The notes under the pieces were generated by a model that saw only the letters and a program-made list of their open reading frames with translations, did not search any database and was not told where the DNA came from. Both the position numbers and the translations under genes were made by a program. Positions 1 through 8,326 of a stretch of DNA of 64,000 bases are shown piece by piece (position 1 is the first letter of the stretch; every line of letters starts with the position of its first letter). The DNA comes from Actinomadura macra NBRC 14102 (GTDB lineage Bacteria; Actinomycetota; Actinomycetes; Streptosporangiales; Streptosporangiaceae), in the NCBI RefSeq assembly GCF_001552215.1, contig NZ_BCQT01000001.1, positions 62,001-126,000 on the forward strand. Reading direction: 5' to 3'.

Positions 1-558
1 CGAGTACAGGCGCCCGGCCGTGCCCAGATGCAGGCTGCGGTGCAGCTCGTCCAGCCAGGCGGTCAGGGGTGTCGATCCGAACCAGGTGGTCAGCTCCCCC
101 CGCACCCGGCCGGTGTAGGGGTCGACATACACGGTGCGCTGCTTTTCGCCCAGCTCCGGCACCGACAGGACGACCTTCGTCGTGGCGCCCGCAACGGTGG
201 GCGGAATGACCGTGGCGACCGTTCCTTCCGGGTGCGCGGTTCTGGCGGCGCGTACCTGGTCGGCGAGCGGCAAGGACGCACCGGTGACGCGTTCGGCCCG
301 CAGTTCGTCGCGATACACCAGCGCGTCGAGCTGCGGGGTGAACGCGTAGGCCAGGCCGGTCAGCGCCGCCATCGCGAGGAAAGGGGCCACGAACACGCCG
401 GCGTAGAAATGCAGCCGCCGCACCAGCGGCCACACCGACGGTTCGGCGGTTCGGCGCGAACGCGCTTCATCCGGCCGGACGGCGGTGGTCGCGCCCGCCG
501 GAGGGTCGGTCAGTTCGAGATCGTTCACTGGGCGATCGGACTCAGAAGTCTTGGACAT
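1..558 (-). CDS. PepSY-associated membrane protein, C-terminus beyond window
   Basis: Partial gene: the start ATG is at 558 and the frame stays open to base 1. The visible 186 residues begin MSKTSESDRP. A hydrophilic N-terminus is followed by a first membrane helix (near LHFYAGVFVAPFLAMAALTG) and then an extracytoplasmic PepSY-like segment containing YVDPYTGRVRGELTTW and DELHRSLHLG. This layout matches the PepSY-TM (PiuB/COG3182-type) family, whose full length is about 400-480 residues with four helices. These proteins are often linked to metal or siderophore handling, but the precise role is not settled. The same-strand neighbour 236 bp upstream has a His/Met-rich loop, which fits a metal-related locus (inference). 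Base 1 is the window limit, not a biological truncation. Confidence 0.8.
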   Translation of the reverse strand, partial: MSKTSESDRPVNDLELTDPPAGATTAVRPDEARSRRTAEPSVWPLVRRLHFYAGVFVAPFLAMAALTGLAYAFTPQLDALVYRDELRAERVTGASLPLADQVRAARTAHPEGTVATVIPPTVAGATTKVVLSVPELGEKQRTVYVDPYTGRVRGELTTWFGSTPLTAWLDELHRSLHLGTAGRLYS

Positions 559-794
559 GCCCGCTCCAAGGACGTGACGCCAGGGCTGGTGAGGCGCATG
601 CCAGGCAGGCGGAACCGCCGCACTGGCCGCGAAGGGTCGGAGGCGCTCGCACCAGGCTTTGGTGAGAGCGAGGTGTCCCTACCACCGGAGGCGCGCTGCC
701 CCGTCCGTCCACCGCGAAAGAGGCGATGGGACGGCTGCCGCGCTCCACTCCGGTACTCAGAAGTCCCGCTCGGACCGGCGACACCTCAGGGACG

Positions 795-1385
795 TCAGCC
801 GAGAGCGGCGGCACTCTCCGGAGGTCCACGCCTGACCATGGCGTATCGCAGGATGACGGTCCGAAGCGCCCTACCCACCCTGGGGCCTGGTCGCATCGGA
901 CGGGCCGGACCGTACGCGGGCATCGGCCGTACACGGGCGAACGTCCGCAACACCCAGCGGGCCAGCCGACGCATCTGCCCGCACAGCCTGGCCTCGCCGC
1001 GCTCCAGCCACCACGAGGTGACCAGCACCGCCACGGCGTGCATGAGCAGCATGCCCAGTCCGGGCGAGCCGCCATGGGCATCGGCCATCATGGGCTGGTC
1101 GCCCGGCCCGGCGGCAGGCATCGCCATCGCGTGTCCCTCGGACGAACGCGACAGCATGACGTGCAGAACGACCTGGCAAACCGCGACGGCGGGCAGGATC
1201 GTGGCGATCGTGCGTTCCCGCCGGGTCAGCGCCAACGCCGGCACGAACACGGTCAGGAAACCGGTGACGAGGGCGACCCGGTGGACGTGTCCGCCGCCGA
1301 CGAGGTGGGCGCCGGCCGCGAGGAGGGCACAGCCGGCGGCGAAGCTCGCCGCGCGCACCCACCGCACCGCCGACCACAGCCCCAT
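795..1385 (-). CDS. small multi-pass membrane protein with His/Met-rich loop
   Basis: A 196-residue protein starting MGLWSAVRWVRA with about four hydrophobic segments (residues ~10-30, 35-55, 62-80, 105-125). The loop between the third and fourth segments is rich in His and Met (SSEGHAMAMP, then QPMMADAHGG). Such loops are common in copper or other metal-handling membrane proteins, but I do not recognise a named family. The C-terminal ~60 residues are basic and probably cytoplasmic. It lies on the same strand as, and upstream of, the PepSY protein, so co-transcription is possible despite the 236-bp gap. Competing long plus-strand reading frames here have shadow-like composition and were not accepted. 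Function: unknown, possibly metal-related. Confidence 0.65.
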   Translation of the reverse strand: MGLWSAVRWVRAASFAAGCALLAAGAHLVGGGHVHRVALVTGFLTVFVPALALTRRERTIATILPAVAVCQVVLHVMLSRSSEGHAMAMPAAGPGDQPMMADAHGGSPGLGMLLMHAVAVLVTSWWLERGEARLCGQMRRLARWVLRTFARVRPMPAYGPARPMRPGPRVGRALRTVILRYAMVRRGPPESAAALG

Positions 1386-1527
1386 GATGGTCAGAGCCTT
1401 TCAGAGCCGTTCCACGCGAACCGCACGATCCGCGCCGCTGGACGCCCAAGCCTCACGGGCATCACAGAGGTGATACGCATCCAGGGCCCGGAACCGTTCA
1501 AGCCCTTCGCGGCCGCGCCGGTGCTGG

Positions 1528-2640
1528 TCAGTGGGACGTGACTGGGAGGTCGAGGCGAAGGTGGTAGCCGTCGTCGGAGGTGGGGCCCGCTTCCAGGGCG
1601 CCACCGAGAAGTTCGGCGCGTTGGCGCAGGCCGATCAGGCCGTGATGCGCGCTGGGGAGGGGAAGGGCGGGCCTGGTCGGGGCGGTGTTGGTAACGGCAG
1701 TGCGTACCTTCCCGTTTCGCTGCCGGACCTCGACCCTGGCGGTGGAGCCAGGGGCGTGTTTGCGGACGTTGGTCAGCGCCTCCTGCACCGTACGGTAGAT
1801 GGCCCGCTGCACCGGGGCCGGGAGGTCGCCGGCCAGGTCGATCTCCAGGTCGGCCTCGATGCCGCAGCCGGCGACCAGAGCGTGGAGCTGGGCGAGGGTC
1901 GGTTGCGGGGTCAGCTCCGTGGGCGGGCTGCCGGAGGCGCGCAGCACGCTGACCATGTGCCGCAGTTCGTCCAGGGTCTGCACGCTCAGCCGCCGGATGG
2001 TGGTCGCGGCATCCTTGGCGTCCGGATCGCCGGTGCTGACCTGGAGCGCGCCGGCGCGGACCGCGATCAGGCTGACCTGGTGGGAGACGACGTCGTGCAT
2101 CTCGCGGGCGAGCTGGGCGCGTTCCTTGGCCAGGACGCTCTGCGCGGCGAGGAACTGCTCGTGCTCGCGTACCTCGGTGATCTCGGCCAGCCGGGCGGCG
2201 AGGTCGCGGCGGGCCTGGACGAGCTGGCCAAGCAGGGCCGGGGCGGCGCCCAGCGCCAGCCCGTAGCCGAGGGCCGGCACGTCCGAGACGGCCACGATGG
2301 CGCCGATCTTGGGCGCCGGCCAGGGCACCATGTAGCAGCCGGCGAAGGCCACCGCGCAGACCGCCAGCAGCGACCGGCGGCGCGTGTGCGCCGCCAGCGC
2401 GTACATGGCGATCAGCGTGGCGGCCACGGCGGACGAGGTCAGGGCGGCGGGCATGGTCAGGATGAAGGCGGGTAGCGGCGCGCGGCGGCGCAGCAGCAGG
2501 GCGCACGAGGCGAGTGCGGCGCTCGCGGTTTCGGACCGCACGTCGAGGTCCACCTGAATCCACGCGTCGAGCAGCGACACGGCGACGAAGCCCACGTCCA
2601 GCAGGGGGCCGGGGATCGTGCGCCGGCCGCCCGTCCTCAC
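1528..2640 (-). CDS. NarL-family sensor histidine kinase
   Basis: A 370-residue membrane sensor kinase. Hydrophobic segments over residues ~12-140 form the sensor, followed by a short coiled-coil linker. The dimerisation/phosphoacceptor region (HisKA_3) has REMHDVVSHQVS, with His182 the predicted phosphorylated residue. The ATP-binding domain keeps an N-box (EALTNVRKHAPG) and a G-box (GLIGLRQRAELLGG). The GTG start at 2640 overlaps the TGA of the upstream response regulator by 4 bases, so the two are translationally coupled with the regulator gene first. The signal is unknown. Neighbouring membrane-protein genes on both sides are possible targets but nothing in the sequence proves it. Confidence 0.93.
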   Translation of the reverse strand: MRTGGRRTIPGPLLDVGFVAVSLLDAWIQVDLDVRSETASAALASCALLLRRRAPLPAFILTMPAALTSSAVAATLIAMYALAAHTRRRSLLAVCAVAFAGCYMVPWPAPKIGAIVAVSDVPALGYGLALGAAPALLGQLVQARRDLAARLAEITEVREHEQFLAAQSVLAKERAQLAREMHDVVSHQVSLIAVRAGALQVSTGDPDAKDAATTIRRLSVQTLDELRHMVSVLRASGSPPTELTPQPTLAQLHALVAGCGIEADLEIDLAGDLPAPVQRAIYRTVQEALTNVRKHAPGSTARVEVRQRNGKVRTAVTNTAPTRPALPLPSAHHGLIGLRQRAELLGGALEAGPTSDDGYHLRLDLPVTSH

Positions 2641-3299
2641 GTGCCGTCCCCATCATCCGGGGCGAGCAGCCCGGCGCGGTCGGCCAGCAGCGCGGCCTGG
2701 ACGCGTCCGCCGACCTCCAGCTTGGCGAGGATCGCGCTGACGTGATCTTTCACGGTCGACGGGCTCAGGTGCACCCGGGCCCCGATCTCGGCATTGGACA
2801 ACCCCTCGGCGACCAGCGCGAGCACGTCCCGCTCCCGGCCGGTCAACCGTGCCACGGCGCGGACGGCCGGCGCCTGGGACCCGGCGTCCAGATAGCCGTC
2901 GACGACCGTGCGGGTGACCTTGGAGGACAGTGCGACTCCGCCGCCGGCGAGGGTGCGTACCAGGTGGGCCAGCTGTTCGGGGTCGGTGTCCTTCAGCAGG
3001 AACCCGGCGGCGCCGGCCCGCAGCGCACCGGCCACGAACTCGTCGGTGTCGAACGTGGTGAGCATGGCCACCACGGGGGGATCGGGCAGCCGGCGAACGG
3101 CGGCGAGCACGGTCAGCCCGTCGACGTCCGGCATGCGGATGTCGAGGAGCACGATGTCAGGGCGGAGCTCCCGGACGGCGCGCAGCGCCTCGCCACCCGC
3201 GACCGCGCCGACCGTCTCGATGCCGTCGGCGGCGTTGAGGATGTGGGTGAAGCCGGAACGGATCAGTGCCTCGTCATCTACCACAAGCACGCGGATCAC
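2637..3299 (-). CDS. NarL/LuxR-type response regulator
   Basis: A 220-residue two-domain regulator. The receiver domain (residues 1-~120) has the acidic pair DD8-9, the phosphoacceptor Asp53 in LLDIRMPDVDG, and the conserved Lys in FLLKD. The C-terminal LuxR helix-turn-helix (~150-210) has LTGRERDVLALVAEGLSNAEI and STVKDHVSAIL. It is the first gene of the regulator-kinase pair and overlaps the kinase start by 4 bases. It is divergent from the DUF418-like gene at 3449, which may be under its control (inference from orientation only). Confidence 0.95.
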   Translation of the reverse strand: MIRVLVVDDEALIRSGFTHILNAADGIETVGAVAGGEALRAVRELRPDIVLLDIRMPDVDGLTVLAAVRRLPDPPVVAMLTTFDTDEFVAGALRAGAAGFLLKDTDPEQLAHLVRTLAGGGVALSSKVTRTVVDGYLDAGSQAPAVRAVARLTGRERDVLALVAEGLSNAEIGARVHLSPSTVKDHVSAILAKLEVGGRVQAALLADRAGLLAPDDGDGT

Positions 3300-3448
3300 T
3301 GTCGTTTCCTACCACGCCTCATGTGAGCGGGCCCGGCCACGGCCATGAACACCCGCCGGACGGCGGGGGTCGGTCCGGCCGACCGGCCGGGCGCCTCTGG
3401 AAGGGCAGCGGATGGGATCGGCCTCACCGGATCGCGACAGTCGACTGT

Positions 3449-4621
3449 ATGACGCAGGAGACTCCCCTGGCCGAGCGCGATGCCTCGGCGACAGAGAAAG
3501 TCGCTCCGACGACCGGCCGTCTGCTGGGCATCGATCTGGCCCGTTGCCTCGCGCTCTTCGGGATGTACGCGGCGCATGTCGGTCCGGACCCCTCCGACGG
3601 AGGGGCGACGGGCACGCTCGTGGAGTTGACGCATGGCAGATCCATGCCCTTGTTCGCGCTGCTCGCCGGAGTGACGCTGGTCGTCATCGCGGGGCGCACC
3701 ACACCGAAGACCGGCCGTCCCGGCAGGCAGGCCGCGGCGAAGATCATAATTCGCGCGGCGATCCTGCTGGTGCTCGGCACCGCGCTGACCATGACCGGAA
3801 CCTCGGTGGAGGTGATCCTCGCCTACTACGGCGTGTACTTCCTGCTCGCCCTGCCGCTGATCCGGCTCCGCGCCCGGACGCTGGCCCTCATCGCGGCCGG
3901 GTGGGCGCTGTCCGGTCCGCAGCTCTCGTACGTGATCCAGGGTTTCCTGGACGGCCCCGCGGACAGCGGCATCGATCCGCTCGACCGGCTGAGCGGCGAT
4001 GGCTTCCTCGACCTGCTGTTCACCGGCTCCTACCCGGCGCTGACCTACCTGCCCTTCTTGATCGCGGGAATGGCCGTGGGCCGTCTGGACCTCACCTCGG
4101 CGACCGTCCGCGTTCGGCTGGCGGCACTCGGCGGGTTCCTCACGGCGCTCGGATACGGCGGATCATGGCTGGCCTTCCAGCTCTTCCCGAATCTCATGGC
4201 GGCGACCGAGGCGCCGTCGGCCTGGTGGTCCGATGTCGACGGCGATCCGGCCGGCGGAGCCGCCTGGCTGCTGACCGCCGCACCGCACAGCGAGACCACC
4301 CCCTGGGCGGTCGGCAGCACCGGCGCGGCGCTCATGGTGCTCGCCGCCGCGTTGGCCGCCGTCGACATGCTCCCCTGGCTGCGCCGCCTGGCCACCCCGC
4401 TGATCGCGGTCGGCGCGATGTCGCTGACCGCGTACGTCGCGCACATCGTCGTGCTCCTGCCGCTGGGCACCGACGACCTGCCGTCCTGGCCGCCGCACCT
4501 CCTGCTCGGCTTCATCGGCGCCGTGACCGTCCCGGCGTTCGTGTGGTCCCGGTACTTCCGGCGCGGCCCGCTGGAGTACATGGTCCACTCCGCGACCAAA
4601 GCGAGCCGGTACGTCCGATGA
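3449..4621 (+). CDS. DUF418-like multi-pass membrane protein
   Basis: A 390-residue membrane protein with about ten hydrophobic segments. The N-terminal core GRLLGIDLARCLALFGMYAAHV and the following HGRSMPLFALLAGVTL match the DUF418 / heparan-alpha-glucosaminide N-acetyltransferase-like (DUF1624) superfamily, membrane proteins related to acyltransferases. The C-terminal part has SLTAYVAHIVVLLPL and a final RRGPLEYMV, also typical. The frame is open from 3266, but the ATG at 3449 (MTQETPLAER) is preferred because it puts the conserved core at the usual distance from the N-terminus and avoids overlap with the divergent response-regulator promoter. Substrate unknown. It converges on the dehydrogenase-like gene with a 21-bp gap. 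Confidence 0.85.
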   Translation: MTQETPLAERDASATEKVAPTTGRLLGIDLARCLALFGMYAAHVGPDPSDGGATGTLVELTHGRSMPLFALLAGVTLVVIAGRTTPKTGRPGRQAAAKIIIRAAILLVLGTALTMTGTSVEVILAYYGVYFLLALPLIRLRARTLALIAAGWALSGPQLSYVIQGFLDGPADSGIDPLDRLSGDGFLDLLFTGSYPALTYLPFLIAGMAVGRLDLTSATVRVRLAALGGFLTALGYGGSWLAFQLFPNLMAATEAPSAWWSDVDGDPAGGAAWLLTAAPHSETTPWAVGSTGAALMVLAAALAAVDMLPWLRRLATPLIAVGAMSLTAYVAHIVVLLPLGTDDLPSWPPHLLLGFIGAVTVPAFVWSRYFRRGPLEYMVHSATKASRYVR

Positions 4622-4642
4622 CGCGCACCGAGGGGGTACCGG

Positions 4643-5836
4643 CTATCCGCGCGCAACCGGCTGGTCTTCGATCATCACCGTGACCGGCGCCGCGTGCTCC
4701 GTCAGGTCGGCGAAGAACCGGGCGGTGTCGATGGCCGCCTCGGGCGGGTGGACGCCGGGGCAGTCGACGGTTCCGTCGACCAGTTGGGACAGCCCCAGTG
4801 CGGCCGGGAGCCCGGTGGCTTCGGCCATGTCCTTCAGGAGCGCGGTCGAACCGGTCAGATGGGCCAGGACCGTGGTCTCCCTGCCGTCCTTCGTCCCGGT
4901 GGCGGCGGCGAAGAACAGCGGCAGGGAACCGGGCCCCTTCAGCCTGGGGGCGCGCAGGGCGGCCTGAAGAGCGTGCCGCAGTGTGGGTCTGGCGAGGTTC
5001 GCGGCCGCCGTCTCGTTGGTGAGCCGGCCGCTGTCGATGTTCCTGCGCAGCACGTCCAGGTAGGCGACGGTCCCGGGCGTGATGACCATGAGGTTGGCCG
5101 AGTCGCCGGACGGGCGGAAGCTGCGCCGCAGGGTCACGGGCTCGGGATGCCCGACGGTGTAGGCGGTGCCTTTGCGGCCACCGGGCAGGTCGAGCGTGAC
5201 CGGCCGCAGTGGCGGCCGCCGCACAGTCTGCCCGTCGTTCACCTCGGCGATCGTGCCGCTGATCTGCTGCATCCAGTGCACCGCGGCGGCGCTGGGGCGC
5301 CCGCCGGGTCCGTCCAGATCGGTGTCGCCGGCACCGGAGCCGGGAACATCGACCGGCCAGGCGGTGTGGATGTCGGTCACGACGTCGAGGCAGGACACGG
5401 CCCTCGCCGCGAGCAGGTTGCTGATCCCGGGGCTCGCGCCCATGCCGACCACGGCGCGCACACCGGCCGCGCGGGCGCCGGCGTCGAGGTCGAGCATCGG
5501 CAGGGTGGCTTCCCAGTCATCGCAGATGTCGATGTAGTCGGTGCGGGTGCGGATCGCCGCTCGCAGCACGTCGGGGCCGAACCGGTAGTACGGACCGACG
5601 GTGTTGAGGACGATGTCCGCCCCGGCGAGCATCGCGTCCAGCTCGACCTCGTCGGTGACGTCGACCTTCCGAGCCCGCAACGTGACCCGGGAACCCGCCA
5701 GCTCGCGGACGAGCCGCCGGGCCGCGTCCAGATCACGGTCAGCGACGGTGATCTCCCTGACACCGGGCAGGCTGGTGGCGATGCGGACCGCGACCCGGCC
5801 CATCGCGCCGGGCCCGCCGAGGGCAAGGATCTTCAC
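4643..5836 (-). CDS. saccharopine dehydrogenase-like NAD(P)-binding protein
   Basis: A 397-residue protein with an N-terminal Rossmann fold: KILALGGPGAMGRVAVRIA carries the glycine-rich nucleotide loop, then VADRDLDAARRL. The middle has VLNTVGPYYRFGPDVLRAA and YIDICDDWEAT, the standard pattern of the saccharopine-dehydrogenase / trans-acting enoyl reductase-like family (COG1748), followed by MGASPGISNLLAARA. The true substrate of most such actinobacterial proteins is unknown, so lysine metabolism should not be assumed. The GTG start at 5836 has a good ribosome site (GGAGG at 5842-5846). The upstream divergent region carries a 23-bp palindrome shared with the paaX promoter region 1.5 kb away, suggesting common control by the PaaX-type regulator. 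Confidence 0.85.
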   Translation of the reverse strand: MKILALGGPGAMGRVAVRIATSLPGVREITVADRDLDAARRLVRELAGSRVTLRARKVDVTDEVELDAMLAGADIVLNTVGPYYRFGPDVLRAAIRTRTDYIDICDDWEATLPMLDLDAGARAAGVRAVVGMGASPGISNLLAARAVSCLDVVTDIHTAWPVDVPGSGAGDTDLDGPGGRPSAAAVHWMQQISGTIAEVNDGQTVRRPPLRPVTLDLPGGRKGTAYTVGHPEPVTLRRSFRPSGDSANLMVITPGTVAYLDVLRRNIDSGRLTNETAAANLARPTLRHALQAALRAPRLKGPGSLPLFFAAATGTKDGRETTVLAHLTGSTALLKDMAEATGLPAALGLSQLVDGTVDCPGVHPPEAAIDTARFFADLTEHAAPVTVMIEDQPVARG

Positions 5837-5865
5837 GGGCTCCTCCTTCGGTGATCACAACTTCA

Positions 5866-5888
5866 ACGTTCGTTTCAGCTACGATCGT
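5866..5888. promoter_or_regulatory. candidate PaaX-type operator, copy 1
   Basis: Inverted repeat ACGTTCGT-N7-ACGATCGT between the divergent genes starting at 5836 (minus) and 5896 (plus). The half-sites match in 7 of 8 positions. The same half-site sequence and 7-base spacer occur at 7344-7366 beside the PaaX-family gene. The site ends 7 bases before the ATG at 5896, so a bound protein would block that promoter or start. The regulator assignment is inference. Confidence 0.6.
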
Positions 5889-5895
5889 GTAGACC

Positions 5896-6399
5896 ATGAG
5901 CGAATTGATCATGCTGTTCCGCGAGCGACCGGCGAGCCGACTGATCGTGGCCGAGGGGGCGGGGGCCCTGCTGTTCGCCGCGATGGCCCTACCGGTCTCG
6001 ACACCGGATCAGCGCAGGGTGCCCGAGTGGGTCCAGCTCGTCGGCCTGGCGATGCTCGTCGGCCTCTACGGGACCGCGGTGCACACCTGGCGGGCTGTCA
6101 TGGTCCGCGGGCTGCGCCCGGATCCGGCGATGCGCCGGCGGATCCGCGACGAACGGCGGCTCCATGTGCTCGTGCTGTGCTATCCGATCCTCATCGCGCT
6201 GCTCCTCCCGATACCCGACACCTGGACGATGTTCTGGTTCTGGCTCACGCTCGCCAGCGCGGTCGGCGGCGCGGCGTCACTGATCCGCCTGGTCACCGCG
6301 GTCAACGGCCGCCCTCTTCCAGATAGCGCCGCTGGTCACGCAGGTACCCCGGGACGAACAGGGACCTGGGCGCGGCGATGGCGACCACGACGGTCTTGA
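5896..6399 (+). CDS. small membrane protein of unknown family
   Basis: A 167-residue protein starting MSELIMLFRERPASR, with four hydrophobic segments (about residues 20-37, 46-64, 95-112, 115-135) separated by a basic cytoplasmic loop (GLRPDPAMRRRIRDERR). I do not recognise the family. Its last ~32 residues overlap the 3' end of the convergent hydrolase gene by 98 bases and look low in information, so the functional protein may effectively end near residue 135. It is divergent from the saccharopine-dehydrogenase-like gene across the candidate PaaX operator. Confidence 0.6.
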   Translation: MSELIMLFRERPASRLIVAEGAGALLFAAMALPVSTPDQRRVPEWVQLVGLAMLVGLYGTAVHTWRAVMVRGLRPDPAMRRRIRDERRLHVLVLCYPILIALLLPIPDTWTMFWFWLTLASAVGGAASLIRLVTAVNGRPLPDSAAGHAGTPGRTGTWARRWRPRRS

Positions 6400-7315
6400 C
6401 GGTGGAGTCCTCGACGTCCTTGCGCACCAGCGCATGGGTGGCGTCCGGATAGCGCAGGATCCGCAACTGACCTGGCATACGCACGTGCCGGCGATATCCG
6501 GCCTCGGTGTCGGCGACGTCGACGTTGATGTCGTGGCCCGCCAGGACCAGCAGCACCGGCACCCGTACCGCGGCCAGGTCGGCGGACGCGTCCGAGGTGT
6601 GGTTCTTGGCTATGAACGCCCACCGGTCCCGCGAGATGCCGCTCACATCACCGCCCGCGGCCTTGTAGCGCTCGTAGGTCTGGCCGGTCCGGAACGCGCT
6701 GCGCTCCCTGTCGCTCTGAGCGATCCTGGCCGCGGTCTCGCTCGGCGAGGCGTGCCGGGCGCGGAGTTCGGCGAGCAGGTTGTACCGGCCCTGCCGGAGC
6801 CAGTTGATCGCGGGTGAGACGGCGACGACGAACCGCACGTCGGGCGACTGCCTCGCCACCTTGGGCATGACCCAGCCCGCCTGGCTGGCGCCCCACAACC
6901 CGATCCGGTCGGGGTCGATGTCAGAGCGCCGCTTGGCCCACTCGATCGCCGCGACCGTCTCGTCGGCCCGGTCCTGCATGCTCTGGTGCAACCAGTTGCC
7001 CGGCGCTCCGTCCACGCCCGGCTTGTTCCAGGACAGCGAGGCATAGCCGGCCTTGGCCATGGCCTCCCAGATGGGCCGGTAGAAGGTGTCCTGGGTGGCG
7101 TCGGCCGGCCCGTCGCCATGGACGAACACCACCAGCCCGTACGGCCCGCGGCCGTGCGCCGGCAAGGCCAGCACCCCCTGAAGCGGCTGCGCGCCACCGG
7201 TGATCGTGACCTTCTGCTCCGCGAGGTCGTAGTCGTTCTGGTAGACCACCCAGCCGGCCGCGGCGGCGACCAGCACCAGTGCGGCCAGCAGCGGAACCCA
7301 GATCCGCTTGCGCAC
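6302..7315 (-). CDS. membrane-anchored alpha/beta hydrolase
   Basis: A 337-residue protein. An N-terminal helix (IWVPLLAALVLVAAAAGWVV, after a basic RKR) anchors or exports it. The alpha/beta-hydrolase domain has the oxyanion-hole region VVFVHGDGP, the nucleophile elbow GASQAG (Ser144), an Asp-containing LAGHDINVD and a late His in YPDATHAL, so the triad is complete. Start choice: the frame is open further upstream, but a GTG at 7315 is preceded by GGAGG at proper spacing, whereas the ATG at 7336 has none. It is divergent from the paaX-like gene, with a palindromic operator between them, so it is a likely regulated target. Substrate unknown; carboxylic ester or peptide-type bonds are possible. 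Confidence 0.85.
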   Translation of the reverse strand: MRKRIWVPLLAALVLVAAAAGWVVYQNDYDLAEQKVTITGGAQPLQGVLALPAHGRGPYGLVVFVHGDGPADATQDTFYRPIWEAMAKAGYASLSWNKPGVDGAPGNWLHQSMQDRADETVAAIEWAKRRSDIDPDRIGLWGASQAGWVMPKVARQSPDVRFVVAVSPAINWLRQGRYNLLAELRARHASPSETAARIAQSDRERSAFRTGQTYERYKAAGGDVSGISRDRWAFIAKNHTSDASADLAAVRVPVLLVLAGHDINVDVADTEAGYRRHVRMPGQLRILRYPDATHALVRKDVEDSTVKTVVVAIAAPRSLFVPGYLRDQRRYLEEGGR

Positions 7316-7343
7316 GTCCGCCTCCTTTTCGTTCATATCGAAT

Positions 7344-7366
7344 ACGATCGTTGCAAAAACGAGCGT
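7344..7366. promoter_or_regulatory. candidate PaaX-type operator, copy 2
   Basis: Inverted repeat ACGATCGT-N7-ACGAGCGT (7 of 8 positions symmetric) in the 66-bp gap between the divergent hydrolase (start 7315) and paaX-like gene (start 7382). Half-site and spacing match copy 1 at 5866-5888. The position suits autoregulation and control of the hydrolase. Confidence 0.65.
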
Positions 7367-7381
7367 ACTACAATTGCCACC

Positions 7382-8227
7382 ATGCAGGAGATACCGAGCC
7401 GGGTGCTGGTGGAGGCGATGGTCCGCGCGGACGGCACCGTGGACTGCGGTGACCTCTACGCGGTGGCGGGGATTCTCGGGATGACCGACCAGCAGGTGCG
7501 GCTGTCCATCAAGCGGCTGGTGACCGACGGCCGCTTCGTCCAGGAGGGACGCGGGCGCAAGGCCACCCTGCGGGCGACCACCGAGACACGGCGGTCGATC
7601 GAGCCCGACATCGAGTTCGTGCGGCTGATGTACCAGCAGGACCGCGGCGAGGCCCCGTGGGACGGGATGTGGCACCTGGCGGGGTTCGCGATCCCGGAGC
7701 AGGAACGGCCCGCACGGGACGCGCTGCGCGAAACGATCGTTCGACTGGGCGGCGCCCCCGTGCAGGGCGGCCTGTACGCCTCGGCCAACGCCTGGGAGGA
7801 ACTGATCGAGGCCGAGGCCGCCAGGCTCGGCGTCCAGGCTCACCTCACCCTTCTCACCAGCCGGGATCTGCGGATCGGAGGGGAGGCCGACGCTCAGGCC
7901 CTGGTCCGCGGGCTCTGGCCACTGGACGAGATCGCCGAACGGCACACCCGCCTCATCGAGGTCGCGGCGGAGCGGCTGACCCGGCTCCGGACCGATCTAC
8001 CGGAGGCCGAACGGCTGACCATCGTCATCGAGCTGGCCGCCGAGTTCACCCACGCGATGGAACCCGACCCGCTGCTCCCCCCCGAACTGCTTCCGCAGCC
8101 CTGGCCCGGGACGAAGGCACGCGATCTGGTCGCGCAATGCTGGGCGCAGGTGCTCAGCAAGCCGCACCACAACACGCCGCGGCTGTTCGAGGTCTACATC
8201 GACGCCGCACGACCCATCACGGCCTGA
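7382..8227 (+). CDS. PaaX-family transcriptional regulator
   Basis: A 281-residue regulator starting MQEIPSRVLVEAM. The N-terminal winged helix spans residues ~5-70 (LYAVAGILGMTDQQVRLSIKRLVTDGRFVQEGRGRKATLR). The central and C-terminal PaaX-like parts contain WDGMWHLAGFAIPEQERPARDALRETIVRLGG, GGLYASANAWEE and a terminal conserved stretch LIVEL/WPGTKARDLVAQCW. In E. coli PaaX represses phenylacetate catabolism and is relieved by phenylacetyl-CoA. No paa catabolic genes are present here, so the effector is unknown. The two copies of a 23-bp palindrome in the adjacent divergent promoters are the likely binding sites. The ATG at 7382 was chosen over an upstream open frame because it follows the operator directly. 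Confidence 0.9.
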   Translation: MQEIPSRVLVEAMVRADGTVDCGDLYAVAGILGMTDQQVRLSIKRLVTDGRFVQEGRGRKATLRATTETRRSIEPDIEFVRLMYQQDRGEAPWDGMWHLAGFAIPEQERPARDALRETIVRLGGAPVQGGLYASANAWEELIEAEAARLGVQAHLTLLTSRDLRIGGEADAQALVRGLWPLDEIAERHTRLIEVAAERLTRLRTDLPEAERLTIVIELAAEFTHAMEPDPLLPPELLPQPWPGTKARDLVAQCWAQVLSKPHHNTPRLFEVYIDAARPITA

Positions 8228-8326
8228 CCCCCGGTCGCCCTCGTCCGCCCGGCGGCATGAGAGGAATCGTCCGCGAGTGTGGCGGAGTCGGTACGTTCCG
8301 CTGCGTCCGGGGGTGACAATGGAGCG

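Noticed and set aside
28..1473. 481-residue plus-strand open frame
   Set aside because: Arg/Pro/Gly-rich with no domain; it lies antisense to the PepSY and His/Met-rich membrane proteins, which have real features. A typical high-GC shadow frame.
7316..7336. ATG at 7336 as hydrolase start
   Set aside because: No ribosome site ahead of it and it crowds the operator; the GTG at 7315 has GGAGG at correct distance.
5731..7760. A third PaaX operator at about 7735-7745
   Set aside because: ACGATCGTTC occurs inside the paaX coding region but has no second half-site at the 7-base spacing.
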